A DNA stretch of 43,459 nt, from assembly GCF_024178315.1 (NCBI RefSeq), contig NZ_JAMZIK010000091.1, forward strand, positions 1 to 43,459, read 5' to 3'. A program made the translations under genes and the position numbers. Origin of the DNA: Siccirubricoccus soli (GTDB lineage Bacteria; Pseudomonadota; Alphaproteobacteria; Acetobacterales; Acetobacteraceae). This document shows, piece by piece, positions 33,245 through 39,985 of the stretch (the stretch's first letter is position 1; each line of letters begins with the position of its first letter). The notes beneath the pieces were generated by a model. That model saw only the letters and a program-made list of their open reading frames with translations, was not told the origin of the DNA and ran no database searches.

Positions 33245-33347
33245 CGAGCGTGCGGTTGCATTGTCGGGTCCGAAACCCGGACCGGGGTCCGGGGCCAAGT
33301 CCCGGCCCCGGCGGGGTTGGCGGCGCTGCCGCCAACGGGCAGAGCCC
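33245..33347. repeat. GC-rich dispersed intergenic repeat, copy R1c
   Basis: TCGGGTCCGAAAC, then ACCGGGGTCCGGGG, as in copy R1a with few changes. It is followed by the hairpin TTGGCGGC-GCT-GCCGCCAA (33317-33335). It lies just downstream of the leftward Bug gene and upstream of the TPR gene. Confidence 0.7.
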
Positions 33348-33354
33348 CTGGCCT

Positions 33355-34344
33355 TCACCCCCGCCCCAGCCGCAGCCCCGCCTTCTCCACGATGCCCTTG
33401 AACTTGGCGACCTCCGCCAGGAGGAAATCCCGGCTGCTGGCCGGGGTGCTGGGCGCCGCCGGGTCCACCCCGGCCGCCGCCATCCGCTCCGCCGCCGCCG
33501 GCTCGGCCAGCACCGCATTCGCCGCGGCCGAGAGCTGCGCCGCCAGGGGCTCCGGCAGGCCGCGCGGCGCCACGAGCAGGTTCCAGGTGGTGATCTCGAA
33601 GCCGCTCAGCCCCACCTCGTCCAGCGACGGGATGTCGGGGAAGAGCGGATGCCGCCGCAGGGAGGACACCGCCAGCCCGCGCGACAGCCCGTCCCGGATA
33701 TGCGGAGCGGTGGAGGCCAGCACTTCCAGCGAGTAGTCCACCTCGCCCTTGGCCAGCGCCTCCATCACCGCGGAGCCGCCGCGATAGGGCACGTGCTCCG
33801 CCCGCAACCCGCCATAGGCGACCTTGATCGCCTCCCCGGTGAGGTGGCCGATGCCCCCTGCCCCGCTGGTCGCCCAGCTGTAGTGGCCAGGCCTGGCCTT
33901 CACCGCCTCCAGCAGCTCCTGCGCGCTGCGGAAGGGCGATTGCGCCGGCACCACCAGCACGATGGGCCCGCCGCCGATGACCGCGATCTGGGTGAAATCC
34001 GCCACCGGGTCGTAGGGCGTCTGCTGCGGCAGGGCGGCCGGGTTGGTGCCGAGGGCGGAGGCCGAGGCGAGCAGCAGGGTGTAGCCATCCGCCGGGCGGT
34101 GCCGCACCCATTCGCTGCCGACCGAGCCGCCGGCCCCGGCCCGGTTCTCCACCACGATGCGCGCCTGCGGGCCGAGCTTCGCCGACATCCGCTCCGCCAG
34201 GATGCGGGCGGCAATGTCGGTGGAGCCGCCGGCAAGGAAGGGCACCACCAGGGTGATGGTCCGGTCGGGATAGGTCTGGGCGAAGGCCGGCGCGGCAAGG
34301 CTGGCGGCGAGCATGGGCAGGGCGCGGCGGGCGAGGCGGGGCAT
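33355..34344 (-). CDS. Bug/TctC family substrate-binding protein
   Basis: A 329-residue periplasmic binding protein. Signal peptide MPRLARRALPMLAASLAAPA ends near AFAQ. Landmarks: YPDRTITLVVPFLAGGSTDI, IVVENRAGAGGSVGSEWV, SWATSGAGGIGHLTGEAIKV, EHVPYRGGSAVMEALAKGEV and FPDIPSLDEVGLSGFE. The start ATG has AAGGAGA at ideal spacing. The very long frame upstream (to about 35.7 kb) is the shadow of the YihY gene. It is alone, with no transporter membrane genes. It is divergent from the YihY/BrkB gene with a 117-base gap. Ligand unknown. Confidence 0.93.
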   Translation of the reverse strand: MPRLARRALPMLAASLAAPAFAQTYPDRTITLVVPFLAGGSTDIAARILAERMSAKLGPQARIVVENRAGAGGSVGSEWVRHRPADGYTLLLASASALGTNPAALPQQTPYDPVADFTQIAVIGGGPIVLVVPAQSPFRSAQELLEAVKARPGHYSWATSGAGGIGHLTGEAIKVAYGGLRAEHVPYRGGSAVMEALAKGEVDYSLEVLASTAPHIRDGLSRGLAVSSLRRHPLFPDIPSLDEVGLSGFEITTWNLLVAPRGLPEPLAAQLSAAANAVLAEPAAAERMAAAGVDPAAPSTPASSRDFLLAEVAKFKGIVEKAGLRLGRG

Positions 34345-34461
34345 GGCACGTCTCCTTGGCGGCGCCGAGATGCCCCGGCCCGGCCGGCCATGCAACTCGC
34401 GACCATCGCGCGGCCATAGCGTTCGCCTGCCGACATTCCGAAGCCAGCGGAGGCGACGACC

Positions 34462-35592
34462 ATGAAGGAGCCGAAGCCCAGCCCTCTCCTGCTCGGTGCC
34501 CTGGCGGCCGGCGGCCTGCTGCTGGCGGCCTTCAACCGCGAGGCACGGCCGCCTGCGGAGGCGGCCCGGCCGCGGCGTGCCGCGCCGCGGGCGGAGAAGG
34601 ATGCCGGTCGCTCCCACCGCGCCCGTCATCGCCACGGGGACCGTGCCCGCGGCGGCGGCAGCCATGGCCGCGACGCGACCCGGCCCGAGGAGATCCCGCC
34701 ACGCGGCTGGTGGGCGATCGCGAAGCGGACGGTCTCCCAGGTCTCCGACGACCGGGTGCTGACCGAGGCGGCGGGCGTCACCTTCTATGCCCTGCTCGCG
34801 CTCTTCCCCGCCCTCGCCGCGCTGGTCTCGCTCTACGGGCTCTTCGCCGATCCGGCGACGATCAGCGAGCATCTCGGCGCCGTCGGCTCCGTCGTGCCGG
34901 GCGGCGGCATGGAGATCATCGAGGAGCAGGTGAAGCGCATCACGGCGAAGGGCGAGGGCACGCTCGGCTTCGGCGCGCTGATCGGCCTCGCCACCTCGCT
35001 CTGGTCTTCCAACCAGGCGATGAAGGCGATCGTGGATGCGTTGAACGTGGTCTATGAGGAGAAGGAGAAACGCAGCTTCTTCCGCCGCCTCCTGGTGACC
35101 ATGACCTTCACCCTGGCGGGCATCCTGTTCATCCTGCTCGCCATGGCGGCGGTGGTGGTGCTGCCGGTCGCCCTCGCCTTCATCGGCCTGGACGGGGTGC
35201 TGGAGACGGTGCTGCGCCTGGCGCGCTGGCCGGTGCTGCTGCTGGCGGTGGGCCTCTTCCTCGCCTGCCTCTACCGCTACGGGCCGAGCCGGGAGCGGGC
35301 GCAATGGCGCTGGGTGAGCTGGGGCAGCGCCTTCGCCTCCCTCGCCTGGCTGGTCTTCTCCCTGGGCTTCTCCTGGTACGTCACGAATTTCGGCAGCTAC
35401 AACGAGACCTATGGCTCGCTCGGCGCCGTCATCGGCTTCATGACCTGGATCTGGCTCTCCGCCACCGTCGTGCTGGTGGGGGCGGAGCTGGATGCGGAGA
35501 TGGAGCACCAGACGGCGCGTGACACGACGACGGGGCCGGAGCGGCCGATGGGCACCCGCGGCGCGCGCATGGCGGATGAGGTGGCGAGCTAG
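34462..35592 (+). CDS. YihY/BrkB family inner-membrane protein with long N-terminal extension
   Basis: A 376-residue protein; E. coli YihY has about 290. The conserved membrane domain starts near residue 75 (RGWWAIAKRTVSQVSDDRVL, TEAAGVTFYALLALFPALAA) and continues with LGFGALIGLATSLWSSNQAM, NVVYEEKEKRSFFRRL, two central helices, and the late FGSYNETYGSLGAVIGFMTW-type block, with VLVGAELDAE at the end. The family was once misnamed ribonuclease BN; its function is unknown. The N-terminal 75 residues add one hydrophobic segment (LLLGALAAGGLLLAAF) and a basic His/Arg/Gly-rich linker. The start has no strong Shine-Dalgarno sequence. Confidence 0.88.
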   Translation: MKEPKPSPLLLGALAAGGLLLAAFNREARPPAEAARPRRAAPRAEKDAGRSHRARHRHGDRARGGGSHGRDATRPEEIPPRGWWAIAKRTVSQVSDDRVLTEAAGVTFYALLALFPALAALVSLYGLFADPATISEHLGAVGSVVPGGGMEIIEEQVKRITAKGEGTLGFGALIGLATSLWSSNQAMKAIVDALNVVYEEKEKRSFFRRLLVTMTFTLAGILFILLAMAAVVVLPVALAFIGLDGVLETVLRLARWPVLLLAVGLFLACLYRYGPSRERAQWRWVSWGSAFASLAWLVFSLGFSWYVTNFGSYNETYGSLGAVIGFMTWIWLSATVVLVGAELDAEMEHQTARDTTTGPERPMGTRGARMADEVAS

Positions 35593-35930
35593 GCGAGGCG
35601 GCGCCGGAAGGCCGGGCGCCGCGCCCTGGGCGCCACACGGGAGCGTCCGGCGCCGGCGTTGGGAATGCGACCCCCAAGAAGCCGCTGCGCGGCTATGCGA
35701 GGGCGTGCGCCGCGGACTGTCCAAGGTTTCAAGGCTTCACAAGCCTTCCGTGGCATGGCCGCGGAAGGACGCAGGGCAGCAGCTTTGCCAGGCGCGGTTG
35801 GCAGCCCGCCACCGCGACCAGCGCGGTGGGACCCCGAACACGATACGCGGGCATGGGAGGCGCGGCAGCCGCTGCCTCCCGCCCGGCCTCCTCGCCGCGG
35901 CGCGGGAGGTGCCGCCAGCCCTGCGGGCTA
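35593..35930. other. Intergenic stretch without a supported gene
   Basis: No gene is supported in this stretch of about 340 bases. It holds an imperfect hairpin, CCTTCCG (35744-35750) with CGGAAGG (35762-35768). It is followed by the palindromic elements at 35931-36034. Short open frames here lack Shine-Dalgarno sequences and have no family resemblance. Confidence 0.5.
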
Positions 35931-35977
35931 GAGCAAATTCCGATCAGATGGAAGCATCTGATCGGAGGTATTTGCTC
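35931..35977. repeat. Palindromic element with GAGCAAAT arms
   Basis: GAGCAAAT (35931-35938) pairs with ATTTGCTC (35970-35977). The inner arms CCGATCAGATG and CATCTGATCGG pair around a GAAG loop. It is a long hairpin in a gene-free region and is related in style to the R2 repeats. Confidence 0.7.
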
Positions 35978-35992
35978 GCTATAACAACAACC

Positions 35993-36034
35993 TAGAGCGG
36001 GCTCCGTGAGCCAGTGCGAACGGAAACCGCTCTA
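35993..36034. repeat. TAGAGCGG palindrome at the 3' end of the BON-LysM gene
   Basis: TAGAGCGG (35993-36000) pairs with CCGCTCTA (36027-36034). The TAG stop of the BON-LysM gene (36034-36032, minus strand) lies inside the right arm. It resembles the TAGAGCG arms of the R2 repeats. Confidence 0.65.
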
Positions 36035-36574
36035 GCGCTCCGGCACCCGCAGCACGACGCCCGGCCGCACCGCGTCCGGCCCGCTCAACATCGGCTGGTT
36101 GGCCTCCAGGATCGCCACGGCGCGACGCGCATCGCCGTAATGCCGCGCGGCAATCGCTTCCAGCGTCTCGCCCGGCGCCACGGTGTGGAACAGGCTGCCG
36201 CCGGCCCCGAAGCGCTCCCCGGGCTCCGGCTGCGCCGCATGCACCGTCTCCTCCGCCGCCGCCGTACTGGCGCTGCCGGCGGGCAGGCGGGCGAAGCTGC
36301 CGAGGCTCTCCAGCAGGCTGGGCGTGTGCCGCGGCGCCAGCCGGTCATCCACCGCCGCGATCCCCGGCATGTTGCCGGCGGCCAGCACCAGGCGCTCCCG
36401 CGCCTCACCATCCGCCACCTCGCCCTCCAGCGTCAGGCAATCCCCCTTCAACCGGGCAGAGATACCCTGATGCGGCAGGCCGAGCGCCGCGAAGCGCGCC
36501 AGCACGGCTTCGGTGGAGGGCAGGGCGCCGGCCGGGCCGATGCCGGCCTCGGCGGGGAAGAGGTAGCGGGGCAT
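36032..36574 (-). CDS. BON-LysM domain protein (Kbp/YgaU-like)
   Basis: A 180-residue protein. A BON domain spans about residues 20-85 (LPSTEAVLARFAALGLPHQG, then DCLTLEGEVADGEARERLVL with AAGNMPGIAAVDDRL). A LysM domain closes the protein (FHTVAPGETLEAIAARHYGD, AILEANQPMLSGPDAVRPG). This order is that of E. coli Kbp (YgaU), a cytoplasmic potassium-binding protein; there is no signal peptide here either. The linker between domains is longer than in Kbp. The ATG has AAGGGAGA about 7 bases upstream. Potassium binding is inferred from architecture only. It is divergent from fdhD. Confidence 0.85.
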   Translation of the reverse strand: MPRYLFPAEAGIGPAGALPSTEAVLARFAALGLPHQGISARLKGDCLTLEGEVADGEARERLVLAAGNMPGIAAVDDRLAPRHTPSLLESLGSFARLPAGSASTAAAEETVHAAQPEPGERFGAGGSLFHTVAPGETLEAIAARHYGDARRAVAILEANQPMLSGPDAVRPGVVLRVPER

Positions 36575-36655
36575 GGCATTCTCCCTTTCCGGGGGCGAAC
36601 GTCCTGCCCCGCGGGGCGGTTGCGCCCGGCCGGGCGCCGCACCACCCTCTCTCCC

Positions 36656-37540
36656 ATGGATGCGAAGCTGCTGGTCCAGCCGGACCCCGCCGACCCCCGC
36701 CTGACCCGCCGCGTGACCGGGCTGGACCACACCGGCGCGCGCATCGAGGCGAGCGTGACGGTGGAGCGGCCGCTGACGCTCTACCTGAACGGGCAGGAGA
36801 TCGTCACCATGATGACGATCCTCGACCGGCCGGAGGATCTGGCGCTGGGCTACCTGCTGAACCAGGGCATGCTGCGGCCGGACGACCGGGTCACGGCGGT
36901 CGAGTACGACGACGATCTGCAGGTGGTGGTGGTGCGCACCGAGCGCCGCACCGACTTCGAAGAGAAGCTGAAGAAGAAGACCCTGACCAGCGGCTGCGCC
37001 CAGGGCACCGCCTTCGGCGACCTGATGGAGGATTTCTCCGCGGCGCGGCTGCCGGCCTCGGCCGAGATCCGAACGAGCTGGCTCTACCGGCTGCTGCACC
37101 GGATCAACACCCTGCCGACGCTCTACCTGGAAGCCGGCGCCATCCATGGCTGTGCGCTGTGCGAGCGCGACCGGCCGCTGGTCTATATGGAGGATGTCGG
37201 CCGGCACAACGCGGTGGACAAGATCGCGGGCTGGATGTTCCGCAGCGGCACGCTTGGCGGCGACAAGATCTTCTACACCACCGGGCGGCTGACCTCGGAG
37301 ATGGTGATCAAGACGGTGCGGATGGGCATCCCCATCCTGGTCTCGCGCAGCGGCTTCACCGCCTGGGGGGTGGAGCTGGCGCGAGAGGTGGGGGTGACGC
37401 TCATCGGGCGGTGCAAGGGCAAGCGGTTCACCGCGCTCTCGGGCGAGGCGCGGATCGTCTTCGACGCGGACCTGACCTATGTCGAGGAGGAGAGCGCGAA
37501 GCACTGGCGGAAGAACAGCCGGGAGGCGGAGGGGGCGTGA
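36656..37540 (+). CDS. fdhD: FdhD, formate dehydrogenase sulfurtransferase
   Basis: A 294-residue protein that passes sulfur from IscS to the molybdenum cofactor of formate dehydrogenase. The family block MEDVGRHNAVDKIAGWMF is intact, as are FYTTGRLTSEMVIKTVRMGI and LVSRSGFTAWGVELAREVGV. In E. coli the catalytic loop is C121-x-x-C124. Here the matching site reads TSGCAQGTAFGD with a single Cys (114), while a separate pair sits in IHGCALCERD (166 and 169). This layout occurs in another FdhD subgroup and should still be active. It fits the neighbouring mobA (molybdenum cofactor maturation). Its stop overlaps a small frame (GTGA). Confidence 0.93.
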   Translation: MDAKLLVQPDPADPRLTRRVTGLDHTGARIEASVTVERPLTLYLNGQEIVTMMTILDRPEDLALGYLLNQGMLRPDDRVTAVEYDDDLQVVVVRTERRTDFEEKLKKKTLTSGCAQGTAFGDLMEDFSAARLPASAEIRTSWLYRLLHRINTLPTLYLEAGAIHGCALCERDRPLVYMEDVGRHNAVDKIAGWMFRSGTLGGDKIFYTTGRLTSEMVIKTVRMGIPILVSRSGFTAWGVELAREVGVTLIGRCKGKRFTALSGEARIVFDADLTYVEEESAKHWRKNSREAEGA

Positions 37541-37620
37541 GCGCGCCCGGATGCGCCGAGTGTCGCGGGGTGGCAGGGCCGGCCTCAAGGACGCTCTGCG
37601 CCGCCTGCGGCCATCCTTGA
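37537..37620 (+). CDS. Predicted 27-residue zinc-ribbon-like peptide
   Basis: This frame starts at a GTG that overlaps the fdhD stop (GTGA). It encodes MSAPGCAECRGVAGPASRTL followed by CAACGHP. Two CxxC pairs (CAEC and CAAC) spaced 12 residues apart look like a minimal zinc ribbon or knuckle. GGGAGG and GGAGGG sequences lie just before the start. It lies between fdhD and mobA. The length is below most gene-calling limits. I know of no named family. A chance frame cannot be excluded, but coupling plus the double CxxC makes expression plausible. Confidence 0.45.
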   Translation: MSAPGCAECRGVAGPASRTLCAACGHP

Positions 37621-37677
37621 CCCCGGCCCCGCCACCCCGCGCTGCGAATGCATGGCCGGGACGGAGGAACGGCGCCT

Positions 37678-38319
37678 TTGACCGAAGCTAGGAACCAAGG
37701 CTTGCTGGGCGTGGTGCTGGCCGGCGGGCTGGCGCGGCGCATGGGGGGTGGGGACAAGCCGCTGCGGAGGCTGGCAGGCCGGCCGCTGCTGGCGCATGTC
37801 CTGGAACGGCTGACGCCGCAGGTGGCGGAGGTGGTGCTGAACGCCAATGGCGATCCGGCGCGCTTCGCGGCCTTCGGGCTGACGGTGCTGGCGGACCCGC
37901 TGCCGGACTACCCCGGGCCGCTGGCCGGGGTGCTGGCGGCGCTGGACTGGGCGGCGGCGCACCGGCCGGGGATGGCGACGGTGCTCTCCGTGCCGGGGGA
38001 CGGGCCCTTCCTGCCGCCGGACCTGGCAGCGCGGCTGGAAGCGGCCCGGCAGGCGGCAGGCGTGCCCATGGCCTGCGCCGCCTCCGGCGGCTGGATGCAC
38101 CCGCCCATCGGCCTCTGGCCCGTCGCGCTGCGGGGGGAGTTGCGGGCGGCGCTGCTGGCGGGCGAGCGCAAGATCGACCGTTGGACCGCCCGCTTCGGCT
38201 GCGCCACGGCGGAATGGCCGGCGGTGCCGCTGGACCCCTTCTTCAACGCCAATACGGCGGAGGAGCTGGCGGCAGCGGAAACGGCCTTGCAACGGGCCGG
38301 CCGCGCACCCATAGGCTGA
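37678..38319 (+). CDS. mobA: MobA, molybdenum cofactor guanylyltransferase
   Basis: A nucleotidyltransferase of about 213 residues that joins GMP to molybdopterin, giving the guanine dinucleotide cofactor used by formate dehydrogenase and related enzymes. The GTP-binding start [20 protein letters not shown] is the family signature; [30 protein letters not shown] and [14 protein letters not shown] follow. The TTG at 37678 has GGAGG 10 bases upstream and leaves the usual short lead before GVVLAGG. An in-frame ATG 30 bases earlier has no Shine-Dalgarno sequence. It works with fdhD just upstream. Confidence 0.92.
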   Translation: MTEARNQGLLGVVLAGGLARRMGGGDKPLRRLAGRPLLAHVLERLTPQVAEVVLNANGDPARFAAFGLTVLADPLPDYPGPLAGVLAALDWAAAHRPGMATVLSVPGDGPFLPPDLAARLEAARQAAGVPMACAASGGWMHPPIGLWPVALRGELRAALLAGERKIDRWTARFGCATAEWPAVPLDPFFNANTAEELAAAETALQRAGRAPIG

Positions 38320-38349
38320 ACGGACCCGCATCCGACAGGGAGTTCCGCC

Positions 38350-38475
38350 GTGAAAGCCGTCCTCACCGGCATCGTCCTCGCCATCCTGCTGGCCGGTGCC
38401 GCCGCCTTCGTGCTGGACACCGAATTCCAGCAGACCGCGGAGGAGCATTTCCGGACCGAGAGCGTCAGGCTGTAG
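38350..38475 (+). CDS. 41-residue membrane or secreted peptide
   Basis: GTG start with AGGGAG 7 bases upstream. It encodes MKAVLTGIVLAILLAGAAAF followed by VLDTEFQQTAEEHFRTESVR and L. There is one hydrophobic helix and a short polar tail. I recall similar short proteins with a conserved ending of the pattern S-V-R-L in other alphaproteobacteria, unnamed; this is recollection, not a search. It sits 30 bases after mobA and may be in its operon. Confidence 0.65.
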   Translation: MKAVLTGIVLAILLAGAAAFVLDTEFQQTAEEHFRTESVRL

Positions 38476-38611
38476 GCCCGGAGCCGCCGCGCGGCTTCCC
38501 GGGGGCCGGCCCAGCAAGGCCACGCCAGGGCGCCGCACGCCATCAGGGACGGGGACCGGCGGCTGGGGGGCCCCTTGCCGCCGAGGCGGCTTGGGCGCAG
38601 CCTGGGCGGGC

Positions 38612-39151
38612 ATGCTTTCCTTCTTTCGTCGCAATTCCAGCGCCGTCATCATCGGCGCCATCGGCCTGCTGGCCGGCGCCCTGGTCCATCAGCTCCGCGG
38701 CCCTGCCGCCTTCCGCCACGCCCTCGGCAATGCCGCCGACCTCTTCCTGGTGATCCTGCCGGCCATGCTGGCGGGGCTGTTGCTGGCGGGCAGCCTGAAG
38801 CAGCTCGTCCCCACCGGCGTGCTGGCCAGGTGGATGGGCGCCGAGAGCGGGATGCGCGGGCTGCTGCTGGCCACGGTTGCCGGCATGGCCATGCCGGGCG
38901 GGCCGATGGCCGCCTTCCCCCTGGTGCTGGTGCTGGCCCAGGGCGGGGCGGACCGGGGTGCCCTCATCGCCTTCATCGTCGCCTGGGCGCTGAACGGGCT
39001 GCAACGGGTGCTGGTCTGGGAGGTGCCGCTGCTCGGTGCGGATTTCGCCCTGCTGCGCTTCCTCTGCGGCCTGCCCCTGCCCTTCATCGCCGGCGTCCTG
39101 GCGCGGCGGGTGCCGATCCGCTGGTCGCCGCCCGGGGCGGGCCCGGCATGA
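38612..39151 (+). CDS. Small permease-like membrane protein, first of a tandem pair
   Basis: A 179-residue protein with about five hydrophobic segments. The key motif is MPGGPMAAFPLVLVLAQGGA, followed by ALIAFIVAWALNGLQRVLVW and a Glu. The same pattern recurs in the next gene, so the two are diverged duplicates. The overall shape resembles half of the YraQ/ArsP predicted permeases (PF03773), whose P-x-C-S-C-G site would correspond to PGGP here. That comparison is inference. The start is the ATG after GGGCGGGC. It overlaps the next gene by four bases (ATGA), suggesting a two-subunit membrane complex. Substrate unknown. Confidence 0.75.
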   Translation: MLSFFRRNSSAVIIGAIGLLAGALVHQLRGPAAFRHALGNAADLFLVILPAMLAGLLLAGSLKQLVPTGVLARWMGAESGMRGLLLATVAGMAMPGGPMAAFPLVLVLAQGGADRGALIAFIVAWALNGLQRVLVWEVPLLGADFALLRFLCGLPLPFIAGVLARRVPIRWSPPGAGPA

Positions 39152-39663
39152 CGCCGGGGCAGATCCTCCTCATCGCCGTGGCGCTGATCGCCTTCGGCCT
39201 CACCCTGCGGCGCGGCCTGCCGACGGCGCAGCGCGCGCTCAGGGAAACCGGTCAGACGGTGGTCCGGGTCCTGCCGCTGCTGGCGCTCGCCCTGCCCATG
39301 GCGGCCTTCCTGGCAGAGCTGATCCCGGCCGATATCGGCAGCGGGCTGCTGGGGCCGGAGAGCGGGCTGACGGGACTCGTCATCGCCTCCTTCGCCGGCG
39401 GCTTCATCCCGGGCGGGCCCTTCGTCTCCTTCCCCCTGGTGCTCACCTTCATCAAGGCGGGCGCGGGCGGGCCGCAGGTGGTGGCGCTGGTCTCCGGCTG
39501 GGCGATCCTCGGCTTCCATCGGGTGATCGCCTGGGAATGGCCGGTGCTGGGGCCGCGCTTCATCCTCATCCGGCTGATCGCCTCCATCGCGCTGCCGGTG
39601 CTGGCCGGGCTGCTGGCGGAGCTGCTGCTGCCGAGCTTCCCGCACGCGCTGGCCAGGCCGTAG
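39148..39663 (+). CDS. Small permease-like membrane protein, second of a tandem pair
   Basis: A 171-residue protein with about five hydrophobic segments and the motif IPGGPFVSFPLVLTFIKAGA, then VALVSGWAILGFHRVIAWEW. This aligns with the previous gene (PGGP, FPLVL, W-x-x-x-G-x-x-R-V, W-E, PLLG or PVLG). The two frames overlap by ATGA, so they are translated together, and probably pair as a heterodimer. It ends just before a hairpin (39788-39816) and the R2 repeats. No regulator or metal gene is adjacent to hint at the substrate. Confidence 0.75.
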   Translation: MTPGQILLIAVALIAFGLTLRRGLPTAQRALRETGQTVVRVLPLLALALPMAAFLAELIPADIGSGLLGPESGLTGLVIASFAGGFIPGGPFVSFPLVLTFIKAGAGGPQVVALVSGWAILGFHRVIAWEWPVLGPRFILIRLIASIALPVLAGLLAELLLPSFPHALARP

Positions 39664-39672
39664 ATCGCCGAT

Positions 39673-39777
39673 TAGAGCAGATCGCCGTAGGGCGGCATCG
39701 CGCGAAGGCGTGAATCTACTCTGCAAACACAGGCTTAGAGCGTTTTCGGTGAACGCATGTAAACCGAAAACGCTCTA
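39673..39777 (+). repeat. TAGAGC-type palindromic repeat, copy R2a
   Basis: The left half reads TAGAGCAGATCGCCGTAGGG to GAAGGCGTGAATCTACTCTG. The right half is a 15-bp perfect inverted repeat, TAGAGCGTTTTCGGT (39736-39750) and ACCGAAAACGCTCTA (39763-39777), with a 12-base loop containing GAACGCATG. The next copy follows 155 bases downstream. Confidence 0.85.
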
Positions 39778-39787
39778 GGCCCAGACG

Positions 39788-39816
39788 CAGCCTGCCGCCC
39801 TGCACAGGGCAGGCTG
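39788..39816. terminator. Hairpin between R2a and R2b
   Basis: CAGCCTGCC (39788-39796) pairs with GGCAGGCTG (39808-39816), a perfect 9-bp stem. It has no U tract. It may end transcription of the permease pair. Confidence 0.4.
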
Positions 39817-39827
39817 TGCGAACCTCC

Positions 39828-39931
39828 AGAGCAGATCGCCGCAGGGCGCCATTGCCCGAAGGCGTGAACCTGCTCTGCAAACACAGGCGTAGAGCGTTTT
39901 CGGGGAACGCATGCGAGCCGAAAATGCTCCA
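39828..39931 (+). repeat. TAGAGC-type palindromic repeat, copy R2b
   Basis: This is a direct copy of R2a with substitutions: AGAGCAGATCGCC, GAAGGCGTGAACC, and TAGAGCGTTTTCGG (39890-39903) with CCGAAAATGCTCC (39918-39930), where the second palindrome is partly decayed. Confidence 0.85.
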
Positions 39932-39985
39932 ATGCCGCGCAATTCCACTCACGCCGGCAGGGCGGCGCCGCGGTTTCGCCGGGCG

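Noticed and set aside
35659-35931. 90-codon plus-strand frame in the gap after the YihY gene
   Set aside because: It has no Shine-Dalgarno sequence, Arg/Pro/Ala-rich low complexity and an internal hairpin. It could be a gene remnant, but nothing supports that.
39673-39931. Direct repeats R2a and R2b as attachment sites of an integrated element
   Set aside because: Only about 50 bases lie between the copies, with no integrase or cargo, and a third copy occurs 23 kb away. A dispersed repeat family explains them better.
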